Shown here in pieces: positions 1 through 10,860 of a stretch of 64,000 nucleotides of DNA. Each line of letters opens with the position of its first letter. The stretch's first letter is position 1. Location of the stretch: assembly GCF_016086655.4 (NCBI RefSeq), contig NC_052137.2, forward strand, positions 20,375,041 through 20,439,040, given 5' to 3'. The translations under genes and the position numbers were made by a program. Source of the DNA: Lepeophtheirus salmonis (Eukaryota; Arthropoda; Copepoda; Siphonostomatoida; Caligidae). The notes beneath the pieces are model-generated. The model was not told the origin of the DNA. It saw only the letters and a program-made list of their open reading frames with translations, and ran no database searches.

Positions 1-1921
1 TGTCTCAAAACTAAAATTAGAGTGCATTTGAATTATTTAGTTAATTATCTTCTATCTCTATAATTAATTTTTTTTGATTTATTGTTCAAATGCACATCAA
101 ATTGTACATTAATGTCGAAAAAATTACAAGACACAATTAAAAATAAAGTACTGATTGATTATATGTGAAATTTTTCCGGATATGTTATTTGATACATTTT
201 CGAAGTGACAACTCATATCTTAAAAAAATTTGAAATAGTCCATTTAAATTTATTAAGCTAACAACAAAATTCCTCTTCATAGCCACAGATTTTGGTATGA
301 TCAGAATAAAGCATAGCCCAACTGATGTAACTTTGACTTCTGTACAACTTTTTATTTTATGCTTAAAATCTATATATGTCTTCCTTTTGGCAAAAGTTTG
401 TAATTGTATTTAAATTAATCTGCTCCTAGTAATTGAACCTAATCAAAGAATGTTGCAATTGCACCCCGTGTCCTTAACAATAAGTAATTAAAACCACAAT
501 TTAATAATAAATAAATATCTTCGTTTATATATCAATTCATTAAATGCAACTAAGTTATTGTTTATCTTTTAATACTGAAAATACATTAAAATGCAATATC
601 TATTAGATTATTAAAAATAAACTTAATTAATGTTTGGCTTTGATGATTGTCACACTCCTTTAATTTACGATCTCAAATTTCTTACTCAAATGGAAAGCTT
701 AATTGAAGAAAATGACCCCTTTTTTTTATTTTAATGAACAAAGTATTATTTTAATGGATAACTTTTTTGCTCAATCCATAAATAAGTCTTTTTTTGAAGT
801 TGAAAATTTAACCAAGAAAGGATGTAGATAAATAAAATCATGATCTATAAATCTTGTTAATGCAACGAAGATATTTTGGACAGATTACATTTTTTTGTAT
901 TCTTCCATACACATTCTGAAAAATAATTGTTTGAATGAAGATACTATACTATGAAAATTACCTATGACTATACATGGTGAGCAAAAGTTTACGGTTTGAT
1001 TTCATATTATTTCAGGATAAACGAAATTTGAAAATCCCTGTTAGGTTTGTGGGTACCATTTCAATAATATTACTCTGGATTCTGTTGACTATACAGCTGT
1101 ATTTATGATAAAAAATCAACTACACTACGTAACAAAATTCTGTTTATGGAACGCTCATCAGCTAAAACCCACATTTAATATTTATAATAAAATTAAAACA
1201 CGAAAATGATATAAAGTTGTGTTTTTTAATCACACTTTGGGAGAACAATTTTGATTTAGAGCCATATTGCAAAATGAAATAACGATATATGTATATGATA
1301 ATCAAAGAAAATAAAAATTAATAAAAAAAATATTCTGGAATTCAAAAAATAAAAGAAGTTTTCTTCAAAATATTTCCTACAATATGAGTCTAATTATACA
1401 AAAATCAAGTAAAATGAAGAGTTCAATGTTGCGTAATTAAATATAATTAAGTAAATTATTTGACTAATTGTAAGAAATAAAGTAGTATATATTTAATGTT
1501 TTAGTGGGAGGCAAACTTTAGAAATTAATTAAGTCGATTAGATTACTTTAGTTTAGTTAATAAATACTAACCAAATATATCAGATATAAAAGTATTTAAA
1601 TTTTAAATCTTTCTGCATCTGAAATATTAAATATGTGGGTGTCAGTTGGTAGGGAAAATCCTATTACATTGTTTTTTAATTGAATTTGAATGACTCAAAT
1701 TTTTTTAAAGACAATCCTGTCTTTGGTTTGCCTGTTAGCCATCCTAACAGTTCTCAGGAAAAGAAGTATGAGTACTAAAATCAGTGGTTAAAACATATGA
1801 ATTGCTAAATGTCATGATCTCAATACTCTGCAATAAATATCTCTTAAAATTCCCATATATGTATCTCTAATTATTAAATGAAAAACACATTTTTTATTTC
1901 CTCAATCTAATATGTATTTAT
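1..1921. other. AT-rich non-coding stretch
   Basis: No supported gene. The sequence is very AT-rich, with frequent A and T runs and stops in all frames. A short segment near 1700-1790 is slightly less AT-rich but gives only about 20 open codons and matches nothing I recognise. It could be intron or intergenic DNA. Confidence 0.6.
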
Positions 1922-2155
1922 GAGTAATATAACTGTGGACATTTGAACTTTAAAATGTGCCACATAATATTAATTTATTAGGTATATTTATTAAAATAGT
2001 CAAAAATTAGACCATAATCATCCATGAAATATTCAATTATTGCATGATCTTTATCCAAAGTAAATCCTTCTTTTAAAATAATTTACCTTATTTTCTTATT
2101 GTACAATTTACATGTTACAAATTGTACAACATACAACATATGTAAACACATGCGT
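1922..2155 (+). repeat. Dispersed repeat B, copy 1
   Basis: This segment resembles 37650-37875 in the same orientation. Shared landmarks are a GAGTAATATAACTGTGGACATT-type start, then a stretch around 'ATGATCTTTATC' and a tail rich in ACAACATAT. The two copies are diverged, with indels, as expected for old non-coding repeats. No coding potential and no inverted ends are evident. Confidence 0.45.
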
Positions 2156-3131
2156 ATATGTCAGTAAAATATCCGGTATCTTAAGGGTTAAAAGATAATT
2201 ATAAACGCTTAATTAAAGGGGTTATACAATTAGACTATAAAAATATATTTTAAGTATTTTTATCTCATCAAAATATGTACACATATTTATAATCCCCCGG
2301 CCTATCGACAAAAAGTTTCTGAACAAAAAAAAAAAACTTTGTAAAACGAGCAATCTGTATATAATTCAGAAAAACGAATATAAAGTTTTTTACTTAACTT
2401 TATACAAAATAAATTATCAAAAAGAAAATCCAAGTCAATTAGATCTATCCCTTCAGGATTATGTCTTGTACGTTTAATAAAACTATTATAAACATTTGAT
2501 TTCCTACAAATATGTATAAAGTTAGGCAATATTTAAATATTAAAATTAGTGAATTTTATAAACATTATGTTTCATTATTATCAGATATGTGCTATATTTT
2601 TTAAAATTGTCTTTTTACTTTCAGTGACTGTCTTTCCTTTATGATTAATAATAAGGAATGATTTACGGAGATAAATTATTTTTCGTCGTATTGATTTTAT
2701 TAATAAAATACTCTGAAGGAATAAAAAAAAACACACCGACAACATTTTCAGAATTGGGAGAATCAGAAGGTAAGAAGTGCCTAAATATGATAAATATAGA
2801 ACAAAAGTAATATAATCGTACATATATATGAATACTTTGAATATGAGAAAAATGAATAGAAGCATTTTTTTCATATAAAAGTTTTTATTGCTTCAAAACA
2901 CTCATAAAATACCCATTATATATTTTCTTAGGGTATAAACTTATGTATGAAAGCGCCACTACCTATACCATATTCAATTAAGGATTTACATATGTACAAA
3001 AATATTTATTTAATTTAAAATAAGCAAAAACGTATGATTTAAAAGAATATACATATATATATATAAGATCATCGACGAAATTTATCCCAAATAAATGTAA
3101 TAGATACTTTGGTTTTTATATTTATATACAG

Positions 3132-3714
3132 TTGAACCATTATAGTAAGACTCCAGCCAATTTTCTGTTCAGCCTTGAAAAAGATGGAGGTATCTTCTTT
3201 CCATCAGAGACCCAATGCCGAGGACTATTGTTTGGACCAGATATTTGGTGTGGTAAATCCCTTGGACCTTTTCTTTTGTTTCTGCAAACCGGCAGTTTTG
3301 TGGGGGTTGTAGAATTGATCAACTGTGAAAATCTTCTTGTCCCAGAAATTTTTCAGAATTGACCTATTTGCCTTGATCCATGTGAGGATTTCTTAAACCT
3401 GTGAATCCTCCTGGCTTTCATTCTCGTTTTCAGAAGGTGGCGTGGGGTCTTATAGAAGTCCTTGGATGGGCAATTCATCGACTTAGTTGGATCCTCCTTT
3501 ATATCTTCTCCAAACTTAACAAAAACTTCGAATCCCTCTTTGAATTTTGCCCTCCACTTCCTGACATCCTTGAGATATATTTTCTATTTTTTCTCATCTT
3601 CGTCAACTTAAACACCAGGCTCCCAAAACACTTAACAATGTCCATAATCTTCATCACATCAACTCCAGCATCTAGGATATCTGAGATACGCTACCTTTTT
3701 TCTAACTCGCTCAT
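3132..3714 (-). pseudogene. Tc1-like transposase remnant, N-terminal and middle part
   Basis: Tc1-like transposases cut and paste DNA elements using an N-terminal helix-turn-helix and a DDE catalytic core. On the minus strand a start (ATG at 3714) reads MSELEKR and then hits a stop. In the next frame comes a helix-turn-helix-like segment (DILDAGVDVMKIMDIV). Further on, a LLSLEKI segment leads into a catalytic-core part with KGPRDLPHQISGP and GSLMERRYLHLFQG or, in another frame, VSDGKKIPPSFS. The frame changes several times and stops interrupt it, so it cannot make a transposase. It is the same family as the plus-strand remnant at 41581-42000. The C-terminal third is absent. The two open frames on the opposite strand of this stretch are shadows. 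Confidence 0.8.
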
Positions 3715-4099
3715 GATGATGAAATGACTAAATTATTAGTATATTATGTTTATGTAAAAAGGACAGCAGAAACAGAATATAAAAAATAATAATTAAACCT
3801 TATCATAATAATGAGAAAATTAATATTAATTAAGATTCCACCTATTGCTGCTCTATCCTGTATATATTTTATAAAAGATACAAGTTCGATTAGTTGATAA
3901 GCTGAGATGATCTGGATAGTGAACAAAAAATTTATATGTATCTTGTTTCAAACGTATGAAAGATTTAGATTAATAGGCTTTTTCACGCATATTATATAGA
4001 GTTAAGGAATATGTATAATAACTTATGCTAAGAAATTAATACAGTTCGGTATTGATATATGCAAAACTATAGTTTTAAAAAATATGTGCGAGACTTGGT

Positions 4100-4510
4100 A
4101 TAGTTGCACCTGGAAGAGGGTTTTTTATTTTCCAAAGCAGTTATCATTATTCTTTAATTATTCAGGAGAGAACATTTAATTATAAAGTGAATATTTCAAT
4201 TGATAATGGAGATAAATCATGAATATTATCAGACTAACTAAGAGTAGAATTGAGGATCGATATCGGAGTAATTCCTACTGTTGTTATTATTCTTATACTC
4301 TTGAAAAGAGAACATCGATAGAACTTATAAGTATAAAGTCATCACTAGAGATGATAGACGAAAAATATCAATAAGAATATGTTGTTGAGTTATAAGTGTA
4401 AGTGTTTGTTGGACTTGGAATAGAATTGAGGATCAACATTGGAGTAATTCCTGACTACAACTTTGCAAGATACAGATATATTTTCTCAATGACCATGTTA
4501 TTTTTTGTTT
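4100..4510 (+). repeat. SINE-like repeat, tandem partial dimer
   Basis: This belongs to the nine-copy dispersed family described in the findings. The core TAGAATTGAGGATCGATATCGG occurs here twice, near 4244-4266 and near 4423-4445. Each core is followed by AGTAATTCCT and preceded by a GAGAGAACAT..AAGTATAAAGT-like block. The copy therefore looks like a head-to-tail partial dimer. It ends in the AGGGTTACC-like/ACCATGTTA region near 4495. Confidence 0.6.
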
Positions 4511-5452
4511 TTTAAATAATGGCAGATTATATTATTTACAACAATATTAATGATTTTTTTTTCATTAGTGGTCTTAAAAATACAGAAAGTATTTACATAA
4601 TGTTCTAAATATTTAATAGTTCTGCATTTTTCTTCCACCAATCATAAAATATTATAACATATGTACTTCCATTTTCAATAATTGAATAGTTAAAACATTA
4701 TTAAGTAATAACTAACCAAAAGTTAAAAAAAAAAAAAAAAAAGAATCTGATAATTATAATTCATAAATATAAAAATATATGTTATGAAGAATCACGAATC
4801 ACAAAAACCAAATCACGGTTCTAATATATAAATGTAATTGACCTAATGTATAATACATTTGAATGAAAACGATGAAACTGTGGATGAGGATTGACCCAAA
4901 TTATTATGATTTATGAGAAGTAACTTGAATACGTATATAAGAGAATAGCTAGAAAAAAGGTATCTTTAAAGATTCCTAATATTCTAAATTGAGGTTTTCA
5001 TCTGTTAATGCCCATGTGTTGCTCTCAATACGACAATAATAATAAAAACTTATAAAATACTTCAAATTTATTTATATTGGGTTTATTATTGAATAAAACA
5101 TTATGGAGAAAGGCATCAATATCTCAGTAAACATTTCTCAATAAAGTATAATAGTTATTAAACCTTCCTTAGTGAACTGGGATGTAGGTATCCCAAATTT
5201 TATAAAATTAATTCAAATCTGTTTTCAAGAATATAACAGGAAATTTTATTATGCTCCTACAACATCTTTCAGAATGAATGTAACCCTTTTCTGTTGTAAA
5301 AATGTATTTTCATCAAATTATTCGCAGTTTGTGCAAATATTAATCACAGTATGGTAGATTTGATTAATTTTTGTCGCTCTTAATTCGCACTTTTGCTTTT
5401 TATATTTACCTTTTTTTCAATTTAAGGTATAAACGTTGCCATAACGTAACAA

Positions 5453-5735
5453 ATGGGCTAAAAAGTCCAAGGCTTCACACATAGATAAAGCTATTATTTT
5501 TTAACGAACTTCATTTTCAGTTAGTACCAACCTTCAAAAGACAGCTATCAAATTTTTATGACAATCTGTCTTTTAGTTTTTGATTTATTGTGTTAAGTGT
5601 GAAGATATATTTTTATTTATAAAACAATGGATCATAAACAATTTCGTGTTTTAAATTTATACTGCTTCTTCTTGTGAAAAAATATCATTCAAACTGGCTT
5701 AGTTTTCTTTGATAAGGTCTGGACTTTTCAGCCCA
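5453..5735 (+). mobile_element. Internally deleted mariner element with both terminal inverted repeats
   Basis: The left end ATGGGCTAAAAAGTCC (5453-5468) is matched in reverse complement by GGACTTTTCAGCCCAT (5721-5736), with one mismatch or so. This is a clear terminal inverted repeat about 280 bp apart. Inside, an ATG at 5627 opens a frame reading MDHKQFRVLN, which resembles the start of a mariner transposase, but the reading frame breaks within a few codons and the rest of the gene is gone. It is a non-autonomous, MITE-like derivative that would need a transposase in trans. The TIR style (TGGGCTGAAAAGTCC) fits mariner elements. Confidence 0.8.
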
Positions 5736-6144
5736 TGTATTAATATCAACTGTTATCACAGTTCAGTTCATCAAAAATTAATTAGTACAGTTTTAATAAA
5801 TAAAATTGGATTGAAAAAACAGATATTTTTATTAAAGTTTTTATCGAAAATAAAATTGTAATGATTTACTATGATGATCACAAATGATGTATATACAGAG
5901 TTGATCTTAGTGGTACCCATTTTAGTATTTTCAATCCGGAATTACACTAGTGCTAAATCATGGAGAAGGACAACAAGACATCTTATATCTGAACAGAGCA
6001 ATTTGAAACTGTTGCAAAGAGCAAAGAAAATTTTAAAAAATTTCAAGGGCAGCATAAATTCTGGCGAAATTTTGTTCTTTTAGTTAAATTTTTGTCACAC
6101 TTGATGCTACTGCGAATAATCAAAACAGCCAGCACATCACAACT

Positions 6145-6640
6145 AAACATCCAGATAATGTCTCAGCTTCAGTGAAAAAAAAAAAATGAGTGTTGTTACC
6201 ACCACAGGCAAAGTATCCCTTCCCATTTTTGTGGAGAGGAAGGAGTAGCTTAATGTAGATGCTTACATCGAACTTCTGGATAATAAAGTGCTACCTTTGG
6301 CCGGAGAAAAGTTTGGGGACAACTATGTTTTCGCTCAACACGGAGCTTAGTGTCTATGCATCGTTAACACCTAAACCTTGCTTGATACCACTTTCCAGAC
6401 TTTTGGGACCTCAACATGTGGTCTCTAGATACGAACACCTTGGGCTACTCTGTCTAGGTGCGTCTGGAGAAAACGGTGTGTGCTACTCCTTACAAGAGTA
6501 TCCATTATACAGATGCTTCCATCAAGAAGGAGTGTACCAAGCTAGAGTCTGACGACATAAACAAGGTCAGTAAGGGATTTTGGCTTCGTATCGAGGCAAT
6601 TATTAGAGTTGTGGCCTCACATATTGTATAAAATTTATGC
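6145..6640 (+). pseudogene. Tc1-like transposase remnant, C-terminal half
   Basis: The catalytic-core half of a Tc1-like transposase, broken by frameshifts and stops. From about 6190 the plus strand reads VVTTTGKVSLPIFVE, then DAYIELLDNKVLPL and GEKFGDNYVFAQHGA, which is the strand leading to the second catalytic aspartate region in this family. A shifted frame continues with TPYNS-like and SVPS-like pieces and ends near RQLLELWPHIL (compare the family C-terminus). Catalytic DDE residues cannot all be traced. The 97-codon open frame at 6259-6552 crosses this region in a different frame and is not the ancestral one. It is not the other half of the remnant at 3132-3714, which lies on the opposite strand. 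Confidence 0.8.
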
Positions 6641-9072
6641 TGATCACTATAATGAGATTATTTTAGAAAATATATGTGCTCACAAAACATTTTGTTTAAA
6701 TTTTACCCTTGAAAAATTGAAAATAATATAATGTGTATCAATAATCAATCCTTTGCTGTTAAATACCTTGTTGTTCAGATGAACTTAAAAAAATAATGTT
6801 TTATAAATAGTTTAGTTGATATTTACATGTGCAAAATGGATGAAATAATAAGAAAAATATTAAAATTTAAATATCGTAATTTGGAGTATAGGCCGACTAT
6901 GTCTCATATATGTACTATAATTATTTAAATATTTGGGAGTAACGTTATACTGTAGTTCAATAACTTTGTAAAAAAGTATCCCCATTAACGCAACTGACCT
7001 TTTTACAAATCAAAGCATTTTATTTCTTTAATGTGTACGAAGGTACTTTATTAAATAAACAGTTTCCATCATAATTTGCCTGTATAGCAAGTGACTAAAA
7101 AAATACTTCCTTATCATATTGAAAAAACAACAACAACAAATTACTGTTCTTTAATAATATTTGTACAAGTGTTATAAGAGAACCTGTCTAATACAGATAT
7201 ATTTTTCATTTCAACCACACATTGGGGGAGAAACACATATGTATACACGTAGAGCATATACCTATAATATGTACATGGAAATTTCATAAATGTACTATTA
7301 TGTACCTTTCGAAAATACTCCTTAACTAATGTGCTCATACTTATGTACTAGGGATAAGAACCTACTGAAATCTCATTTCTTTTTTCTCCCTACAAAAATT
7401 TGATAACTAGGTCAATTATGATTTCAAAAGAAGTAAAAAAATATATAATAATAACCGCTTCAGATTAAATGACAAAAAAGTCATTCTCTTTGGACCAACT
7501 AAGTTATTATAGATTTTCCTGCCCCCACTTCCCATTTTTCCTACATTGTTATAAATGGTTCATTTAACATTTATTAGTCATAGTTTTTTCTCTGTCTAAA
7601 TTATTTGCTTAATGACTCTATTTTTTATTACTTCTTATCTTTTCATCTTTTTTTCTTTGAACTCTCACATCATCATGAATTAAAAAGGAAACATCAACTT
7701 AGTTTTAAAATAACAGTGTACCCCCTATGTATATTAATCAGAACTGTTACATACGTGAGTCGAATCTGTATTGTTTTGGGTCTACTTGTTCTATTAAAAC
7801 ATATTTCATGTATAACTTTTTAGTTTCGAGTACATTAAAAGACAATGTGTATAATAATGATAAGATTTTTGAAACTAATTTTTAAAGTTCTATGTCTAAA
7901 TCCCCATAATTATTGATCTCTATATCAAGAAAAAAAATCAAAGCAACAAATCTAAAGCTTTACTTCACTGAAGAAAACAAACAATAATTGCAATAGTGCA
8001 TAAAATTTGCAGGTTTCATCTAAAGAAACATGCTTTATTCAAATTGTATGAATTATGATCCAGGAATTAGTCATTTATCGTGAATGGATAACGAGACATA
8101 TAATTTAAAAACTTTTTTACAGATTCTTTTGAGATTGAAGGAATGTCCAAATGGTCATGCACATATTGCAAAAAGTCATGATTTCTGTCATTATACCACT
8201 GTAGAGCATGCGGTATATGTTTAAGAAATCATACCTTTCTCTTATAATCTTATAATATATTTATCTTGTAATTTGATCGAATTGAAAATATTAAAGCATA
8301 ATTAATACATTCTATGCCGTGTGTTTTGTATCAAAATTATGTAGGCACAACTATATCAAACTAAATGAATTCTTGCCATATTTATTAACTTTTCGATCGT
8401 GTACATATGCACCAAGGTATTAATATTTTAGTGGAAAATTTAGATTTGAATTTGTATTAATGTATTGAAATATAAAGTCAATTAAAAAATGTCTCATTTT
8501 TTTGTTTAATTAATTAAAAGAACAATTTATTTCCAATATTTGCGAGTTTACTTTGTGTCTATAAAAATTTGTATTGTCCTGTTATAGCTCTGACATAAGC
8601 ACTTAAAAGGCATATTTTATCATAGAAAATATAAATACTTACTAAAAGTATAAATAGAATAGATAAAGTAGTATTCAATTCACAAACATCCAAAAAGCAT
8701 TTGCAAAATGTTTATGAAAATCGTATGATAGTAAATAGTTATTATAGTATTTTTTCCTTTCAGATATTGAGGTAAAAATGATTTTAAGCTGTTAAGGATA
8801 AATAATAAATATATGAGATAATATAGTCAGCTTTTCATATCCTTTGACTGTTGGATTATTTTGCTACCAGTTGATTCAAAACTTACTAAGTGAAGAGAGA
8901 TGAATAATAGTAAAAAATTAAGCAAATGGTAATTTTTTTAACTTTAAGACCTCAGAAGTCAAAGCAAGACGGAGTTACAGATTTAAAACTTCATTTCTGA
9001 GCTGGTTTAATGTTAATAATACCACATACTAAATTTTAGTCACATTAAAATTTTAATGGAAAGACACATATA
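6641..9072. other. AT-rich non-coding stretch
   Basis: No supported gene. Small open frames here (for example 7141-7338 minus and 7605-7823 plus) have composition typical of chance ORFs in AT-rich DNA. A short cysteine-rich segment at 8113-8244 is treated separately. Confidence 0.55.
8113..8244 (+). pseudogene. Cysteine-rich zinc-finger-like segment, interrupted
   Basis: After an acceptor-like ACTTTTTTACAG (ends 8122) one frame reads MSKWSCTYCKKS, a TGA stop, then FLSLYHCRACGICLRN and a TAA. The spacing C-x2-C ... Y-H-C-R-A-C-G recalls treble-clef fingers such as FYVE. The in-frame stop and the abnormal spacing of the last cysteine make it a decayed exon or a chance match. I do not assign a function. 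Confidence 0.2.
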
Positions 9073-9500
9073 GAGAGATTCTAATAGGTAGCATTTTGGG
9101 AATGTTAAAAAAAAAGAAACCGAAAATCAACAAGACAATTTGAATAATGTTTTAAAAGAAAGCAACATAGCTCTGGCATGAAATTACAAGTATCTTTGAC
9201 AAGGAGAGGTTGGAAAAGGGAATAAACAAGGATTTAGGCAAGTATTACTACGATGTCGACCCTCAGCTCTACTTTAAGTCCCACAAGGACTTATAATTAT
9301 AACTCCACAAACAATCCTTATGGTTACTTTCCGATTTTATTCAAACACGTAAATGTTCGATCCGGTTATATATATATAGAGGATAGCATGTAATAAAAAA
9401 AGACAGTTTACTTCTCAGGAATAAAATAATAATTACATCAGCTTAGGAAAAGAAAATTCACTCTTCCGATTGCCAACCGGGTGAGCTACAAAATGATGAA
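9073..9500 (-). repeat. SINE-like repeat, reverse-oriented copy
   Basis: Read on the minus strand this gives TAGCTCACCCGGTTGGCAAT near its 5' end, then TTCCTGAGAAGTAAAC, GTCCTTGTGGGAC, and GAGCTGAGGGTCGACATCG, the shared core of the family. The 3' part reads ATTTTCGGTTTC. It aligns along most of its length with the reverse copy at 23297-23735. The 5' TAGCTCACCCGG resembles a polymerase III A box, but no convincing B box is at the usual distance. Confidence 0.65.
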
Positions 9501-10542
9501 AAATTACTGATTATATGAAAATTAATGATATTTAACTATTTTTAATTAACCTTATTCTTGGAATTATGTTGAAATATATTACTTATTTCTAAGGTTCAAT
9601 AATAAATTTTATTTGACGTACGGTATAACTTTATTACTTCCAAGTATTAGTATATAGCTTTTATTTAATTAATGATGGTTTATTACCTCCTACCTATGTC
9701 ATTACACATGATATAATACCTTATCTATATTAACTAAAAATACTGTATTTTATTAAGCTTACTAAAAAATAATACCACAATAAAATGTCAAAACTTTTTT
9801 TGCTTTATATTAAATTTAAGAAGAGTATCATATCTAAAAACTTAAGAACAAGAATTTTTTTTTTTTTTTCACTTAAAGTAGGATTGTATATGCATAAAAC
9901 TTATTAACTATCTATATTAATAAAGCACACTTCAATTTTTCGTGTGCAGTGTGCACTGAGTGAATACCAGATCTTAGAAATAATAATGTAGCAACGAGAG
10001 TTTTTTTGCTGAAGTTCAGTGCATCATATTTAAAAAACAAATTGCAATTGTTAGTTATTCTTGGTTGAGAATTGATTTTTAAAAAGATTTATATATATCT
10101 TACGAAAGACGGAATGACTAAAAGTATTATTTAAAAAGAAGTTCTTTACTATTTTTGCTTGCAAATTTGAATAATTTTTAGAACTATGCATTTCATATTT
10201 TTAAAATTTTCTATAACAATAATTATTAAATACATGCTTAAATTTATACTTGGACATTATTATTGATAGATATAACCAAGGTTAACTTTTTTAGATTGAT
10301 TACAGGATGAATTCGGCTAAGACAAGGGAAAAAACTCTTTGTGTAATAATTTAACAAAATATCATAGCAATGCCAGGTATTCCCGCAAGTAACCAATGAA
10401 AAATATATATTAAAAAATAGAGGCAATTTTATATTATCATTATTATCTGCTGTTAAAGGTTGAAAAATGAGTAGTTTCTTAATACTTCTAAAAAGTTAAT
10501 AGATTTGAAAATGTGTCATACTTTTATATATCATAACGTTAC

Positions 10543-10860
10543 ATACAGGGTAGGAATTTTAAATCCGGAAAAAGTTTAGACATCAACATCTTGGCGACCC
10601 TAAGATCTATGTTTATGAAAGTGTGCTCATCAGATTCAACATGTTTCCAATGCTTTCAATGAGTCTGATGGGTTGGAAACACCTCCAAGAAAGACTCATG
10701 ATCGTTCTAAGAACATACTTTCATTCTCGAGACAGTAGCCAACATGGGAAAGGAAGTCCTCATCAAGGCCTATGCAAAGTTCAGGGCTAGGGTGAAGGCT
10801 ATCGTTAAAGCTATAGGCAGTTGATGTGAGTGATTGACTTCACTATGTACTCCTATATGT
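10543..10860 (+). pseudogene. Heavily deleted Tc1-like element
   Basis: Starts with a CATACAGGGTAGG-like terminal sequence, typical of Tc1-family ends and similar to the end of the remnant at 16225-16655. The last coding piece (about 10748-10824) reads MGKEVLIKAYAKFRARVKAI, followed by VKAIGS and a stop. This matches the usual C-terminus of these transposases, where a helix of K/R-rich residues precedes the end. Most of the catalytic core is deleted. An end-matching terminal repeat on the right was not found. Confidence 0.6.

Noticed and set aside
2581..2874. Minus-strand 97-codon hydrophobic open frame
   Set aside because: The leucine/isoleucine/phenylalanine-rich sequence is what AT-rich DNA gives by chance. 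No motif, no splice context and no similarity to a known membrane protein.
3401..3727. Plus-strand 108-codon open frame
   Set aside because: It lies antisense to the Tc1 remnant on the minus strand, whose motifs are recognisable; it is a shadow.
9478..9490. A-box-like TAGCTCACCCGG (minus strand) as proof of a tRNA-derived SINE
   Set aside because: The nearest B-box-like sequence (GGATCGAACAT, about 120 bp away) is poor and at the wrong spacing, and other copies do not keep the A box well. Kept only as a hint.
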